From: an uncultured Candidatus Saccharibacteria bacterium | GTDB taxonomy: Bacteria; Patescibacteriota; Saccharimonadia; Saccharimonadales; Saccharimonadaceae | Direction: 5' to 3' | Length of the DNA stretch: 22,319 bases | Assembly (NCBI GenBank): GCA_948571325.1 | Contig: CAOZKB010000010.1 | Location: 1 to 22,319, forward strand | Shown here: positions 1 to 7,536 of the stretch, piece after piece | Numbering within the stretch: position 1 is the first letter of the stretch | Layout of the letters: every line of letters begins with the position of its first letter | Notes under the pieces: model-generated | Database searches by the model: none | What the model was told of the DNA's origin: nothing | What the model saw: the letters and a program-made list of their open reading frames with translations, nothing else | Position numbers and translations under genes: made by a program

Positions 1-181
1 TTACATTTTGGCAAATATTTTGTAAAATAACAGGGGTGATTTGGTTAAGAAATATTATAAAATATATTAGAACATTATTATGATTGCATTCTTCGGTCTG
101 GGACGGAGGCGTAGTCACAAGATGCGTAAAGTCCCGAAAATCGAAATTGCTCTCGTAGAGATACAAGAGCAATAACAAAAA
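1..181. other. Left-edge non-coding stretch with two inverted repeats
   Basis: I recognise no gene here. An ATG at 80 opens a 31-codon frame ending with TAA at 173-175, but it lacks a ribosome binding site and resembles nothing I know. Two inverted repeats are visible: GGGAC (about 100-104) with GTCCC (about 131-135), and a perfect 8-bp stem ATTGCTCT (146-153) with AGAGCAAT (166-173). Read on the minus strand, the second stem is followed by a T-rich run, so it could be a weak terminator for minus-strand transcription. It could equally be the 3' part of a small RNA. Confidence 0.3.
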
Positions 182-190
182 TGATATAAT
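182..190 (+). promoter_or_regulatory. Extended -10 promoter giving a leaderless mRNA
   Basis: TG-A-TATAAT at 182-190 is an extended -10 element. A start 7 nt after its last T falls at 197, which is the A of the ATG of the next gene. No Shine-Dalgarno sequence lies before that ATG, so the mRNA is probably leaderless. The -35 region is weak, as expected when TGn is present. Confidence 0.6.
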
Positions 191-196
191 TATAAT

Positions 197-937
197 ATGA
201 AACAGAAGCGTACTCGGGGAAAAGATTTGAAGCGGCGAAGTGAGGCTAGTGCGACGGAGGAGACGGCGAGTCTGGACAAGCATGAGTGGAAATGGCGGTG
301 GTTTAATCAGATTGTACTAGTGTTTGCGATTGGGTGCGTGTTTGGGACGTATTATGAAGAAATTATTACGCTGGTAAAGGGGCTTTGGGAGAATGGGACG
401 CTGGAGTGGTTCTCGCGGAGAGGCTTGGTGTATGGGCCATTTAGCCCGATTTATGGCGTGGGAGCGGTAGGGATTTATTCGATGTTTTACCAAACGAGGG
501 CAAAATGGTTGACGTGTTTGGTGGGCGGTGCGCTAGCTGGGGGAGTTTTTGAATATTTGGCAAGTGTTTTGCAGGAGTGGGTTTTTGCGACGAGGTCGTG
601 GGATTATAGTGATAGATTTTTGAATATTGGCGGACGAACGACAATTCCCTATATGGTTTTCTGGGGGATTTTGGTGGTATTTACAGCGAGGTGGTTGTAT
701 CCGATTCTGAATAGAGCCTATGGTAAGTTAGTGGGGAGAGGACTGAATATGTTTTGCATGGGACTGGCGATTTTTTTAATTTTTGACATTGGAATGTCGC
801 TAGCGGCAAATTGGCGCCAAGCAGAGCGACGCGAAGGAGGCGAGGTGGAAAATCGACTGGATGAGTTCTTTGATGAGCATTTTCCGGAAGAGCGGCTGAA
901 AGAGGTGTATGAGAATACGGAATATGTGGGAGAATAG
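197..937 (+). CDS. CmpB/PF06541-type multi-pass membrane protein
   Basis: This 246-residue membrane protein resembles the 'putative ABC transporter permease' family PF06541 (ABC_trans_CmpB), whose real function is unknown. A basic N-terminus (residues 1-35) is followed by hydrophobic segments at about 38-60, 78-98, 104-126, 150-170 and 183-203. Family-like signatures are RGLVYGPFSPIYGVGA (75-90) in the first loop and helix and SWDYSDRFLN near 134-143, followed by IPYMVFWG. The acidic C-terminal tail (about 207-246) should be cytoplasmic. It is a single-gene unit; the next promoter starts 21 bp after the stop. There is no Shine-Dalgarno sequence, and the ATG coincides with the predicted transcription start. 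No ABC ATPase gene is nearby, so a role in transport is not supported by context. Confidence 0.75.
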   Translation: MKQKRTRGKDLKRRSEASATEETASLDKHEWKWRWFNQIVLVFAIGCVFGTYYEEIITLVKGLWENGTLEWFSRRGLVYGPFSPIYGVGAVGIYSMFYQTRAKWLTCLVGGALAGGVFEYLASVLQEWVFATRSWDYSDRFLNIGGRTTIPYMVFWGILVVFTARWLYPILNRAYGKLVGRGLNMFCMGLAIFLIFDIGMSLAANWRQAERREGGEVENRLDEFFDEHFPEERLKEVYENTEYVGE

Positions 938-958
938 GGAGATCGGCTCTTTAGTGTA

Positions 959-987
959 TTGACTTTTTTAGTGAAGTGTACTATAAT
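959..987 (+). promoter_or_regulatory. Strong sigma70-like promoter
   Basis: TTGACT (959-964), a 17-bp spacer and TATAAT (982-987) form a near-consensus promoter. Transcription should begin near 994, leaving a leader of about 168 nt. The -35, the following T-run, the -10 and the 17 bases after the -10 closely match a second promoter-like sequence at 15268-15313, which lies inside a glycosyltransferase gene. Confidence 0.8.
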
Positions 988-993
988 GGAGAG

Positions 994-1161
994 ATAGGGT
1001 AGTTACGGGCTATTAGCATTTTAAAATTAGCTGAAAAGTTTTTTGATGAGCTAATAATAGAGCTTGGACTATCAGTAACTCAAAAACAGCCGAAGCCGTT
1101 TTACAAAAGAGTTCATAGCGGTTAGAGGCTAGAATTCAGGATTCGAAGAGGAGGAAGTCGA
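994..1161 (+). other. Structured 5' leader of the 1162-2004 gene
   Basis: This untranslated leader of about 168 nt can fold. AGTTAC (1001-1006) pairs with GTAACT (1075-1080), enclosing TATTAGC (1011-1017) paired with GCTAATA (1050-1056). It ends in a strong ribosome binding site, GAGGAGG, at about 1149-1155. I do not recognise a known riboswitch. No U-run follows the stems, so if it regulates, translation control is more likely than termination. Confidence 0.4.
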
Positions 1162-2004
1162 ATGGGAAGAAAATACGAAACTGAGTATGTTAAAGATAGC
1201 GAATTATTTGACTATCAAGAATTGGCAAAAAATGATGATTTTATGCAACGAGCGGAATGCGTCTGGATATCGGAAGCACAAATATTTCTAGGATATTTAG
1301 GTATGGACAAGATGGACAATTCAACGTTTGAATCCGAAGTGCGACAAATCATGCTAGCTGAGGTGTTCTACACCAAGTATGTCAACAAGTACACATATTT
1401 AGTAGTGATTGAGGATAATATACCTATGTATTTTATTGAATATACAGAGATAGTTGACTTCGATAATTATCTTGGCATGCAATTTGAGCTGAAAAAGCAA
1501 ACACCGTGGTCGGCAGTGGTAGCGAGACTTGCTAAATCAGCTAAAGAGCTGGGGCCAGAAAAATCTTCATTGAAAGCGATATTGGGAGATCTGATCGAGA
1601 AAGACAATACCACAAGCTTGACATGTCGACTGGGAACGCTAAATGAGGAGACGGTCTTTTATCATGATAACAAACTTTATTATGGTAAAATAATCAATGC
1701 CGAATTTTTAGTAAACGATGACAACCAGGTAGACTTTGACGATTATGCGAATGAAGTAATTGAGTTGAAGCTGGCAACAACAACTGTTTCGTTGATACCA
1801 ACACTCAAAGTTTTGCCTTGGTCAAAGGAGGAATGGGCAGAGGATGCTGATATTTGGTTGGGGACAAGTTTTAAAGTGCCATGGAGGAATTATTACAAGA
1901 AAAAGGAGCCAATCTGGCGAGAACTTTGTACCGAGGTAGAGGGGTTCTGGTTCAGACATGGCTATGACAGCGAAGAAATCTCAACAGAAGCCATGCCAGA
2001 TTAA
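1162..2004 (+). CDS. Hypothetical acidic soluble protein
   Basis: I do not recognise this 280-residue protein. It has no signal peptide, no membrane segment and no obvious catalytic motif. It is rich in Asp, Glu, Tyr and Trp. Short repeated Pro-Trp stretches occur at TPWSAVV (about 114), LPWSKEEW (about 218) and VPWRNYY (about 239). Composition suggests a soluble cytoplasmic alpha/beta protein. The start is fixed by GAGGAGG a few bases upstream. It is transcribed alone from the near-consensus promoter at 959-987, behind a long structured leader, and ends at a strong terminator (2030-2058). A long leader plus a strong promoter suggests regulated or abundant expression, but the function is unknown. 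Confidence 0.75.
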   Translation: MGRKYETEYVKDSELFDYQELAKNDDFMQRAECVWISEAQIFLGYLGMDKMDNSTFESEVRQIMLAEVFYTKYVNKYTYLVVIEDNIPMYFIEYTEIVDFDNYLGMQFELKKQTPWSAVVARLAKSAKELGPEKSSLKAILGDLIEKDNTTSLTCRLGTLNEETVFYHDNKLYYGKIINAEFLVNDDNQVDFDDYANEVIELKLATTTVSLIPTLKVLPWSKEEWAEDADIWLGTSFKVPWRNYYKKKEPIWRELCTEVEGFWFRHGYDSEEISTEAMPD

Positions 2005-2029
2005 GTAAAAAACAAAGTAAGCTGAGTAG

Positions 2030-2058
2030 GACATCCTGAGAAATCGGGATGTCTTTTT
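2030..2058 (+). terminator. Rho-independent terminator
   Basis: The stem GACATCCTGA pairs with TCGGGATGTC (10 bp with one G-U pair) around a GAAA tetraloop, followed by TTTTT. It lies 25 bp after the stop of the hypothetical gene. Confidence 0.9.
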
Positions 2059-2080
2059 GATTTGAAGAGGGATTTCGGGC

Positions 2081-2109
2081 TTGACTCGAGAGAGAAAGTG
2101 CGTTAAGAT
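2081..2109 (+). promoter_or_regulatory. nusA promoter
   Basis: TTGACT (2081-2086), a 17-bp spacer and TAAGAT (2104-2109). The predicted start is near 2116, giving a leader of about 53 nt. Confidence 0.7.
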
Positions 2110-2128
2110 GGAGATATACAGATATTGA

Positions 2129-2156
2129 CCGACCCGAAGAGGGGCGGATTTTTATT
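2129..2156 (+). promoter_or_regulatory. Terminator-like hairpin in the nusA leader
   Basis: CCGACCC (2129-2135) pairs with GGGGCGG (2141-2147) with one mismatch around a GAAGA loop, followed at once by ATTTTTATT. It lies between the promoter and the ribosome binding site AAAGGAG (2158-2164). This has the layout of an intrinsic attenuator. NusA influences hairpin-dependent termination, so autoregulation is plausible; that is inference. Confidence 0.55.
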
Positions 2157-2168
2157 GAAAGGAGAAAA

Positions 2169-3434
2169 ATGGAAGGTTTAGACCTGAAACAGATGACTGC
2201 GATGGTGCAGATTATTTCGGAAGAGAAAGGTTTGCCGGAAGAGACCGTGCTGGATGTGATACAGATGGCGATTGCAGCAGCTTGGCGCAAAGATAATGGC
2301 GACAAAGACATGAACGTGCGGGCATTGCTCGATGTAAACACGGGGAAAGCGACGGTTTTTGTGAGCCGTGAAGTGATTGAAGATGACGTAGCATACAATC
2401 CAGCCACGGAAATTCCGCTGGCGGAGGCGGTAAAAGAGCAAAGCGATGCTAAAATTGGCGACACAATTGAAGAAACGCACGAGGTGACTGAGTTTGGACG
2501 CGTGGCGGCGATGACAGCGAAACAAGTAGTAGTGCAGCGGTTACGCGAGGCGGAGCGCGATGCGGTGCTTTCAGCCTTTGAAGATAAGATTGGCACCGTG
2601 GTAACTGGGGTGATTGCGCGCGTGGAGCCACGAGTAGTGCGAATTGATCTTGGTAAGGCATCGGGGATTATGCCAAAATCAGAGCAAATTGATGGCGAAT
2701 TTTATACCGTAGGAGACCGAATTAAGGTATTCATCAAGGGCGTTGAGCACGATGATACGCGTGCGCAATTGATTTTGTCGCGTGGAAATACGGAATTTAT
2801 TAAATACTTGTTCCAACAGGAAGTGCCGGAACTTGAGAATGGTTCGGTGGAAATTAAAGGTATTGCACGCGAAGCGGGGCGACGCACGAAGATTGCGGTG
2901 ACTTCGACCGTACCAGGAATGGACCCAGTGGGAACTTTTGTAGGTGGGCGCGGGATGCGCGTGCAGGCAATTGTGAACGAAATCGGTGAACGCGAAAAAA
3001 TCGACATTATCAACTGGAGCGATAATCCGTCGGAGTATATTCGTGAGGCGCTTTCGCCAGCCGAAGTAGTGAAGGTCGAGATCGACGGCAAAAAAGCAAA
3101 AGTTTTCGTGACCGCAGACCAACAGTCGATTGCGATTGGTCGGCAAGGGCAAAATGTTCGGTTGGCGTCGAAATTGACCGGCTATGATCTTGACATCGAG
3201 CTGGCGAAAGCGCCAGAAAAGAAGAAGCGTAAAAATGCCGAAGATTCCCTGTTTAATGCGATCGAAGCCAGCGAAGAGGTGGCCGAGGAACAAGAGGTTA
3301 CCGAGGCAGCCGAAGAGCAGAAGGCTGACAAACCTGCGCAAAACTCAGAGGCGGGTGACGGCGAAAAGGCAGCTGAGGGCGAGGGCTCGGAGCCGGCAGA
3401 GCCCGAGCCGGAGATGGATGGGGGCGTTGAGTAG
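2169..3434 (+). CDS. nusA: Transcription elongation/termination factor NusA
   Basis: NusA binds RNA polymerase and nascent RNA and modulates pausing, termination and antitermination. This 421-residue protein shows the standard order: an N-terminal polymerase-binding domain (about 1-128), an S1 domain (about 138-205, starting GTVVTGVIARVE), and two KH domains (about 230-345). The conserved KH signatures DPVGTFVGGRGMRVQ (252-266), EKIDIINW (276-283) and SIAIGRQGQNVRLASKLTG (320-338) are all present. A Lys-rich joint (350-355) leads into a Glu/Ala-rich acidic tail (about 356-421) in place of the helix-hairpin-helix repeats of proteobacterial NusA. The start is set by AAAGGAG 4 nt upstream. Unlike many bacteria, there is no rimP before it and no infB after it; it sits alone between a promoter and a terminator. 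Confidence 0.97.
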   Translation: MEGLDLKQMTAMVQIISEEKGLPEETVLDVIQMAIAAAWRKDNGDKDMNVRALLDVNTGKATVFVSREVIEDDVAYNPATEIPLAEAVKEQSDAKIGDTIEETHEVTEFGRVAAMTAKQVVVQRLREAERDAVLSAFEDKIGTVVTGVIARVEPRVVRIDLGKASGIMPKSEQIDGEFYTVGDRIKVFIKGVEHDDTRAQLILSRGNTEFIKYLFQQEVPELENGSVEIKGIAREAGRRTKIAVTSTVPGMDPVGTFVGGRGMRVQAIVNEIGEREKIDIINWSDNPSEYIREALSPAEVVKVEIDGKKAKVFVTADQQSIAIGRQGQNVRLASKLTGYDLDIELAKAPEKKKRKNAEDSLFNAIEASEEVAEEQEVTEAAEEQKADKPAQNSEAGDGEKAAEGEGSEPAEPEPEMDGGVE

Positions 3435-3479
3435 GGGTAGACGAGAGAGCTTGAATAGAATTTGCCTGATAAGCATGAC

Positions 3480-3507
3480 AAAGGCCCAGTCAGTTAACTG
3501 GGCCTTT
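3480..3507. terminator. Terminator after nusA, probably bidirectional
   Basis: A perfect 11-bp stem, AAAGGCCCAGT (3480-3490) with ACTGGGCCTTT (3497-3507), has a 6-nt loop. The A and T ends give each strand a short U-run, so it can serve nusA (+) and the convergent gene ending at 3580 (-). Confidence 0.8.
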
Positions 3508-3553
3508 AAGGTACCTTAAAACGAGGGTGTACCGTGCCGCTAAACTGCCGGCC

Positions 3554-3585
3554 TTGTAAAATTGGTCATTCGTTCAATTTTACAA
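3554..3585 (-). repeat. AT-rich perfect inverted repeat spanning the stop codon
   Basis: TTGTAAAATTG (3554-3564) and CAATTTTACAA (3575-3585) form an 11-bp stem with a 10-nt loop. It includes the TAA stop of the minus-strand gene. It lacks a following T-run, so it is more likely an mRNA 3'-end protecting hairpin than a terminator. Confidence 0.6.
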
Positions 3586-4020
3586 AATACCGATATTATG
3601 GAGGAATGCCAGGTCGGCGGGGCTTAAAAGTACGCTATGTATCCAGGGGATACCTTTGGACATCGCTACGTACACAATAAATATAGCGATGAGAAAGCGT
3701 GCTACCGCGAAGCAGCGAATCGCCGTGGCGTCTTCAGGACTGAACTTCTCTGAGCAGAAAAATATCTGCTCAAGAGCGTTGGTGATTTCCGTGATGCTAA
3801 TAAAAAAGCAGATTACAGAAATCAGTCCGGAGAGCGCGGCTGCAGCAGCAATATTGCCAAAGTGAGAGCCGGTATATTTACTGTACTCCCAGATAATGAC
3901 AGCTACCGTTGTAATTAGCGCTGTTATGGCGCCGGCAATATGACCCTCTTTGTGAGCGATAGCGCGCTCGATCGACGCCTCTCGTTGTCTTGTTTTAAAG
4001 CTTTTAAATTTTCCGTTCAT
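3580..4020 (-). CDS. Small three-helix membrane protein, unknown function
   Basis: This 146-residue protein is not one I recognise. After a basic N-terminus with Arg, Lys and Glu (1-27), hydrophobic segments occur at about 29-47, 55-78 and 103-123, with a short loop (about 81-102) rich in Glu and Phe and containing one Cys. The start is fixed by AAGGAGG 8 nt upstream of the ATG. It has its own consensus-like promoter (4171-4199) and a leader of about 144 nt. It converges on nusA and ends within an AT-rich hairpin. The topology resembles small bacterial membrane proteins of several unrelated families, so no function is assigned. Confidence 0.75.
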   Translation of the reverse strand: MNGKFKSFKTRQREASIERAIAHKEGHIAGAITALITTVAVIIWEYSKYTGSHFGNIAAAAALSGLISVICFFISITEITNALEQIFFCSEKFSPEDATAIRCFAVARFLIAIFIVYVAMSKGIPWIHSVLLSPADLAFLHNIGIL

Positions 4021-4164
4021 ACTTATTCCCTCCTTATTTTTTATTACGTTTTTGTAGACTAAGGCTCCGTTTTTGATGTTTGAGGTATTTTACCTCGGAA
4101 ATGAGCCAATTCCACAAAACGTTAGCATGAACATACAACCCCTTATAGTTTTAGCTAAGGGTAT
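4021..4164 (-). other. Structured leader of the small membrane protein gene
   Basis: The leader of about 144 nt contains two hairpins on the transcript. Near its 5' end CCCTTA pairs with TAAGGG (within about 4139-4161). Further on, GAGGTA pairs with TACCTC around a 3-nt loop (4082-4096). It ends in AAGGAGGG. No U-run follows either stem. Confidence 0.4.
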
Positions 4165-4170
4165 GATTTC

Positions 4171-4199
4171 ATTGTAGCACAGATTGATGAAATTGTCAA
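4171..4199 (-). promoter_or_regulatory. Consensus promoter for the 3580-4020 gene
   Basis: On the minus strand: TTGACA (4199-4194), a 17-bp spacer ending TGTGC, then TACAAT (4176-4171). The TGTGC before the -10 recurs at other promoters in this window. Confidence 0.8.
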
Positions 4200-4382
4200 T
4201 AGTTTTTACGGTTATTTTTGAAGAACTTGTCAATAGGTAGACTACTTGGCTTGTTCGGGTGAAATGTTCGGGTAAATTTGATGCTGGGGCGATAGAGTTT
4301 TCCGCAGGTGTGGAAAAGTGAATAAAAAGTGTTCGGTTTTGAGAAAAATGGTTGACGAGGGGAGTGACAGAATTGGGGCATG
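4200..4382. other. Spacer with short direct repeats and a palindrome
   Basis: I see no gene in this stretch between the small membrane protein promoter and the terminator of the first large secreted-protein gene. It holds TGTTCGGGT twice with a 13-bp period (4252-4260 and 4265-4273), a third related copy TGTTCGGTT at 4330-4338, and a palindrome at 4298-4317. Confidence 0.5.
4298..4317. repeat. TTTTCCRCA palindrome, DnaA-box-like halves
   Basis: TTTTCC (4298-4303) and GGAAAA (4312-4317) flank GCAGGTGT, so the two strands read TTTTCCGCA and TTTTCCACA. A related, longer palindrome lies at 15342-15377. The halves resemble DnaA boxes (TTATCCACA) with one or two mismatches; binding is not shown. 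Confidence 0.45.
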
Positions 4383-4410
4383 AAAAAGGGCCCTACAGAT
4401 GTAAGGCCCC
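4383..4410 (-). terminator. Terminator of the 4465-7536 gene
   Basis: On the minus strand, GGGCCTTAC pairs with the complementary TGTAGGGCCC side (9-bp stem with one G-U pair, small loop), followed by TTTTT (4387-4383). A second imperfect stem (about 4417-4442, CCCAG with CTGGG) lies between it and the stop codon. Confidence 0.85.
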
Positions 4411-4464
4411 GTGGTCTCCCAGCTAAGCTGATGTTAACTGGGGTATTTTATGGAGGAGAACTCC

Positions 4465-7400
4465 CTACGTCAGATCGGCGCTCGGTTCTACTGCCGGCGT
4501 CATGGTCGGCTCGGGTGAGATAGCCATACCAGAATCGACATTATTGTCGATAATGGTAGGTGTTGTATCGACGTCGATAGTCGATACAACCGGCTCAGAG
4601 TCAGACTCTGACGAGATTTCCGGATCGGAGATTTCCGGATCGACAACGTCAATAACAATATCCTCGTTGACGTCTTCAGCCGGAGTGACTATGGTCTCTT
4701 CAACAGCCTCAATGACTGTTGGTAATTCCTCAGCGACGATATTGTCGCTGGTGTTTTCGGCCGGGATAGGCTCTTCGACAACAGTAAGGCTAAGATCTTC
4801 GTCACCCCATGGGTCAACTTCACCTTCTCCAACATCCGGGAGGGTCGGCTGCTCGGGTTCCTCAGGTTCGGGTTGCTCAGGCTCTTCATCCTTGAGGTCT
4901 TCCCAGATTTCGCCAAGCTGCTGCTTAAGTGCCGCGTCATATTGTTCTTCCTGTCCCTCGTACCCCTGGATTAACGTTGCGTCGTCGAATGGATTATGCT
5001 CCACTTCGACATCCACTACGTCAATCTTGTTAGGGTTGATAACGATTGACGAATCTGCCGTAGTATAGTGATACGGCAACGGATCGGTCTTATCGTTATC
5101 GATTGGCGTGAACCTAATGTCATTCACCGTGAAGATAATATCCTCAGAATTATTCAGGATATTAAAGGTGAGCGAACAGATTGTCCAGCCGTCAGATATA
5201 ATACTATCTGATGACGTACTATGGCGATTCGTATGGTCAACCCTGTCAAACCCTTCAGTCGGCTTGAACGTGGTATACCTTCCCTGCTGGCAGCTGACAT
5301 ACTGGAGCTGATCTTTGTTATAGTCGAAACTAAATTGAAGATCGAACTTCCAGTCGTTACCATCTTTACCAACCTGTTCAGTTTTCAGGTTTTGCATAGC
5401 AAAGGTAATGATAACGTAACTGCCGTCACTGCTTACCTGCGGCGTCATACCCAATTCAAACATTTGATGATCGGATTTGGTATTATATACCGTAGTGTCA
5501 GCAAGGTCAGCTTCTTCGAAGATATAGTTATTTGCAACATCTTCTTTAAGCTTGACCTGTTCGGTGACCACAGCCGTGCCCGGAGCCTGCGCCTTAGGGT
5601 CAAATTTTTCTCCTTCAGCAAGCATCTGTCCATTAACGCTGATGACCGGGTCGCCATCAATATCCGCCGGAATAATACCGGTAGTTTTGATATCAACGAC
5701 GCCGGTTTCTTCGTCATAGACCTGCTCCACGCTAGCTTTAGCCTTTTCGATCGTATAATCAAATGTCAGATCGCCGACCGGGGCATAGCCTTCTGGCACC
5801 TCCACTGTGACCGTATATTGATAATCGCCAGCATCGGTTGCCGGATTAGATACGACATTAAACTTTAAATCAATGTCTTCCGGTGCGCCAACGAGTGACA
5901 AATCTGGAGCTTCGCCGTTATAAATAAAATTATTTTCGGCAAGGCTTAGACCTGATAGATCCAAGGGATGCAACTGATGCTCAATAGTGCCACAAATTGG
6001 GCAATGAGCACTGGCTGTATGGTCAAGACTACCGCACTCACTGCAGTGGGCATCTGTGGTATGCTCTAACGAGCCGCATTCGCCACAATGAGCGTCAGCA
6101 GTGTGATCCATGCTGGTACAAATTGCACAATGTGCATCTGCCGTATGACCGAGGTCGTGACAAATTGGACAGTGTGCGTCGACCGCGTGATCGAGACTGC
6201 CACACTCACTGCAGTGAGCATCTGTGGTATGCTCTAAAGAACCACACTCACCGCAATGGGCATCCGCAGCATGTTCAAGCGAACCGCATTCTGTACAATG
6301 ATCCTCGGCGGTATGGAAAATGCCGTCGCAGATCGTGCAGGTGTGGTCATCAATGCTATGACCAACTGCATCGCAATACTCGCAGTGATCTTCAGCCTGA
6401 TGGCCTACCGCGTCGCATTTGCCACAGTGATCCTCGGCGACATGGCCAAGGGCATTACACTTGCCGCAATGCGCATCGGCTGCGTGATCTGGGCTGCTAC
6501 ATATGCCACAGAGCGGATGTTCCGCCGTGGTATGCTCAGTACTGCCACAGAAATCGCAAGCAGCTGGCTGCTGCGGCTGATCCGAGTTATCTGGATTGGA
6601 CGGATCAGTGCCGCCAGGAGTGTTGGGATCGTTTTTGTCGTCCCCATCCTGGTCGCCGCCGGGAGTTTCCGGGTTTTGATCATCAGGTTTTTGTTCCTGA
6701 TTGTTATCGTCCGGATTTTCCGGTAGAGTAGGCAGGACTGGAGGTTCGCCAGTATCTGGTTTGCCGGGAGTCTGCCCATTGTTACCGTTGTTGCCGTTGT
6801 TGCCAGCGTCCTGGTTTTTGTCGTCATCGACGTTGCCAGAGCTACTGGAGTTACCTCCGCTAGTACCATTGGAGCTAGCGGGTGGATTGGCGCCGGACTG
6901 ATTTTGGTCAGCCTCACCAGCGCCACCATTATCTATAATATCGGACGAATCTTTAGATCCGGAGCCGTTAGAAAGGTTGCGCTGAGCTGCGCTTGCTGCA
7001 CGAGCCGCTTTAGTTCCCTGTGGAACTGTGGCAGACTCGCAGTTCAATTCAACTGGTTGATAATGTTCAGCATCTGCCTTCTCCCAAGCGGGGTTTGTGA
7101 GCTGAACATTAATTGTTACGGAACCAGTCTGCTTGCCGCGCAAAATCACAAACAATGCGTCTTTGCGAGCAAGTTCAGACTTAAGTTCCTGGCCGACGTT
7201 GGCATCGCCCGGAAGTTTATCCAGGACCTCAAGGATGCTTTCGTCAGAAACTTCAACATCAGTGACCTCCCAGCCGAGCGGTTGCGCTGCGGTTTGGGGT
7301 GAAATCGTGAGAGCAATAATCTCGTTCTCCTCGATTTCTAAAACCTGGACTGCGCTATCGTCAGAACCAACAGCCGCCAAATGCAGGCTGTCTTTGGTGT

Positions 7401-7536
7401 TGAGGATAGCTTGACAATCCACCTTTTCAGAATCTGCCGCTACAGTTGGCAATTCCGCAAAAAACGGAGTTAAAACCATTACCATAACAAGCAGGAGAGC
7501 CGTCAAACTATGCAAGAGATTTCGAGTCTTACTCAT
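4465..7536 (-). CDS. Large secreted protein with 14 zinc-knuckle-like repeats
   Basis: This 1023-residue protein is the first of three adjacent paralogues. Order of parts: signal peptide (about 1-34); shared N-terminal domain (39-179) from VDC to VPQGTKAAR, with Cys 41 and 166; Asn/Gly/Asp/Pro-rich linker (about 187-326); 14 tandem CX2CX4HX4H units (327-524); an MBG-like Ig domain (about 530-600, YNGEAP and DAGDYQYTVTV); a second beta domain (600-690); a cohesin-like beta-sandwich (about 690-835, FDLQFSFDYNKDQLQYVS); and a Glu/Pro/Thr-rich acidic tail. The start has AAAGGAGG 7 nt upstream. No LPXTG or C-terminal membrane helix is seen, so how it is retained at the surface is unclear. The CX2CX4HX4H spacing suggests metal binding, but disulfides are possible outside the cell. 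It is a single-gene unit with a promoter at 7910-7938. A role in adhesion to a host cell is inference. Confidence 0.85.
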   Translation of the reverse strand: MSKTRNLLHSLTALLLVMVMVLTPFFAELPTVAADSEKVDCQAILNTKDSLHLAAVGSDDSAVQVLEIEENEIIALTISPQTAAQPLGWEVTDVEVSDESILEVLDKLPGDANVGQELKSELARKDALFVILRGKQTGSVTINVQLTNPAWEKADAEHYQPVELNCESATVPQGTKAARAASAAQRNLSNGSGSKDSSDIIDNGGAGEADQNQSGANPPASSNGTSGGNSSSSGNVDDDKNQDAGNNGNNGNNGQTPGKPDTGEPPVLPTLPENPDDNNQEQKPDDQNPETPGGDQDGDDKNDPNTPGGTDPSNPDNSDQPQQPAACDFCGSTEHTTAEHPLCGICSSPDHAADAHCGKCNALGHVAEDHCGKCDAVGHQAEDHCEYCDAVGHSIDDHTCTICDGIFHTAEDHCTECGSLEHAADAHCGECGSLEHTTDAHCSECGSLDHAVDAHCPICHDLGHTADAHCAICTSMDHTADAHCGECGSLEHTTDAHCSECGSLDHTASAHCPICGTIEHQLHPLDLSGLSLAENNFIYNGEAPDLSLVGAPEDIDLKFNVVSNPATDAGDYQYTVTVEVPEGYAPVGDLTFDYTIEKAKASVEQVYDEETGVVDIKTTGIIPADIDGDPVISVNGQMLAEGEKFDPKAQAPGTAVVTEQVKLKEDVANNYIFEEADLADTTVYNTKSDHQMFELGMTPQVSSDGSYVIITFAMQNLKTEQVGKDGNDWKFDLQFSFDYNKDQLQYVSCQQGRYTTFKPTEGFDRVDHTNRHSTSSDSIISDGWTICSLTFNILNNSEDIIFTVNDIRFTPIDNDKTDPLPYHYTTADSSIVINPNKIDVVDVEVEHNPFDDATLIQGYEGQEEQYDAALKQQLGEIWEDLKDEEPEQPEPEEPEQPTLPDVGEGEVDPWGDEDLSLTVVEEPIPAENTSDNIVAEELPTVIEAVEETIVTPAEDVNEDIVIDVVDPEISDPEISSESDSEPVVSTIDVDTTPTIIDNNVDSGMAISPEPTMTPAVEPSADLT
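5968..6558 (-). repeat. Tandem 42-bp coding repeat, 14 zinc-knuckle-like units
   Basis: The region encodes 14 units of about 14 residues with the pattern CX2CX4HX4H, for example CGECGSLEHTTDAH. The unit length is kept except for a 2-residue insert after unit 1 and 1 residue after unit 5. The last unit ends HQLH. Units 8-9 and 12-13 are nearly identical at DNA level: 35 bases at 6035-6069 match 6203-6237 with one difference, exactly four units apart. Confidence 0.9.

Noticed and set aside
80..175. 31-codon reading frame before the first gene
   Set aside because: No ribosome binding site, no recognisable sequence, and it overlaps inverted repeats; described only as a non-coding stretch.
5968..6558. 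CRISPR-like regular repeats of 42 bp
   Set aside because: The period is wholly coding, the units are contiguous without unique spacers, and they translate into a consistent protein motif.
5997..6731. Long + strand frame (244 codons) opposite the zinc-knuckle region
   Set aside because: A mirror of the repetitive minus-strand gene; its Arg/His/Cys-rich product is a by-product of the 42-bp repeat.
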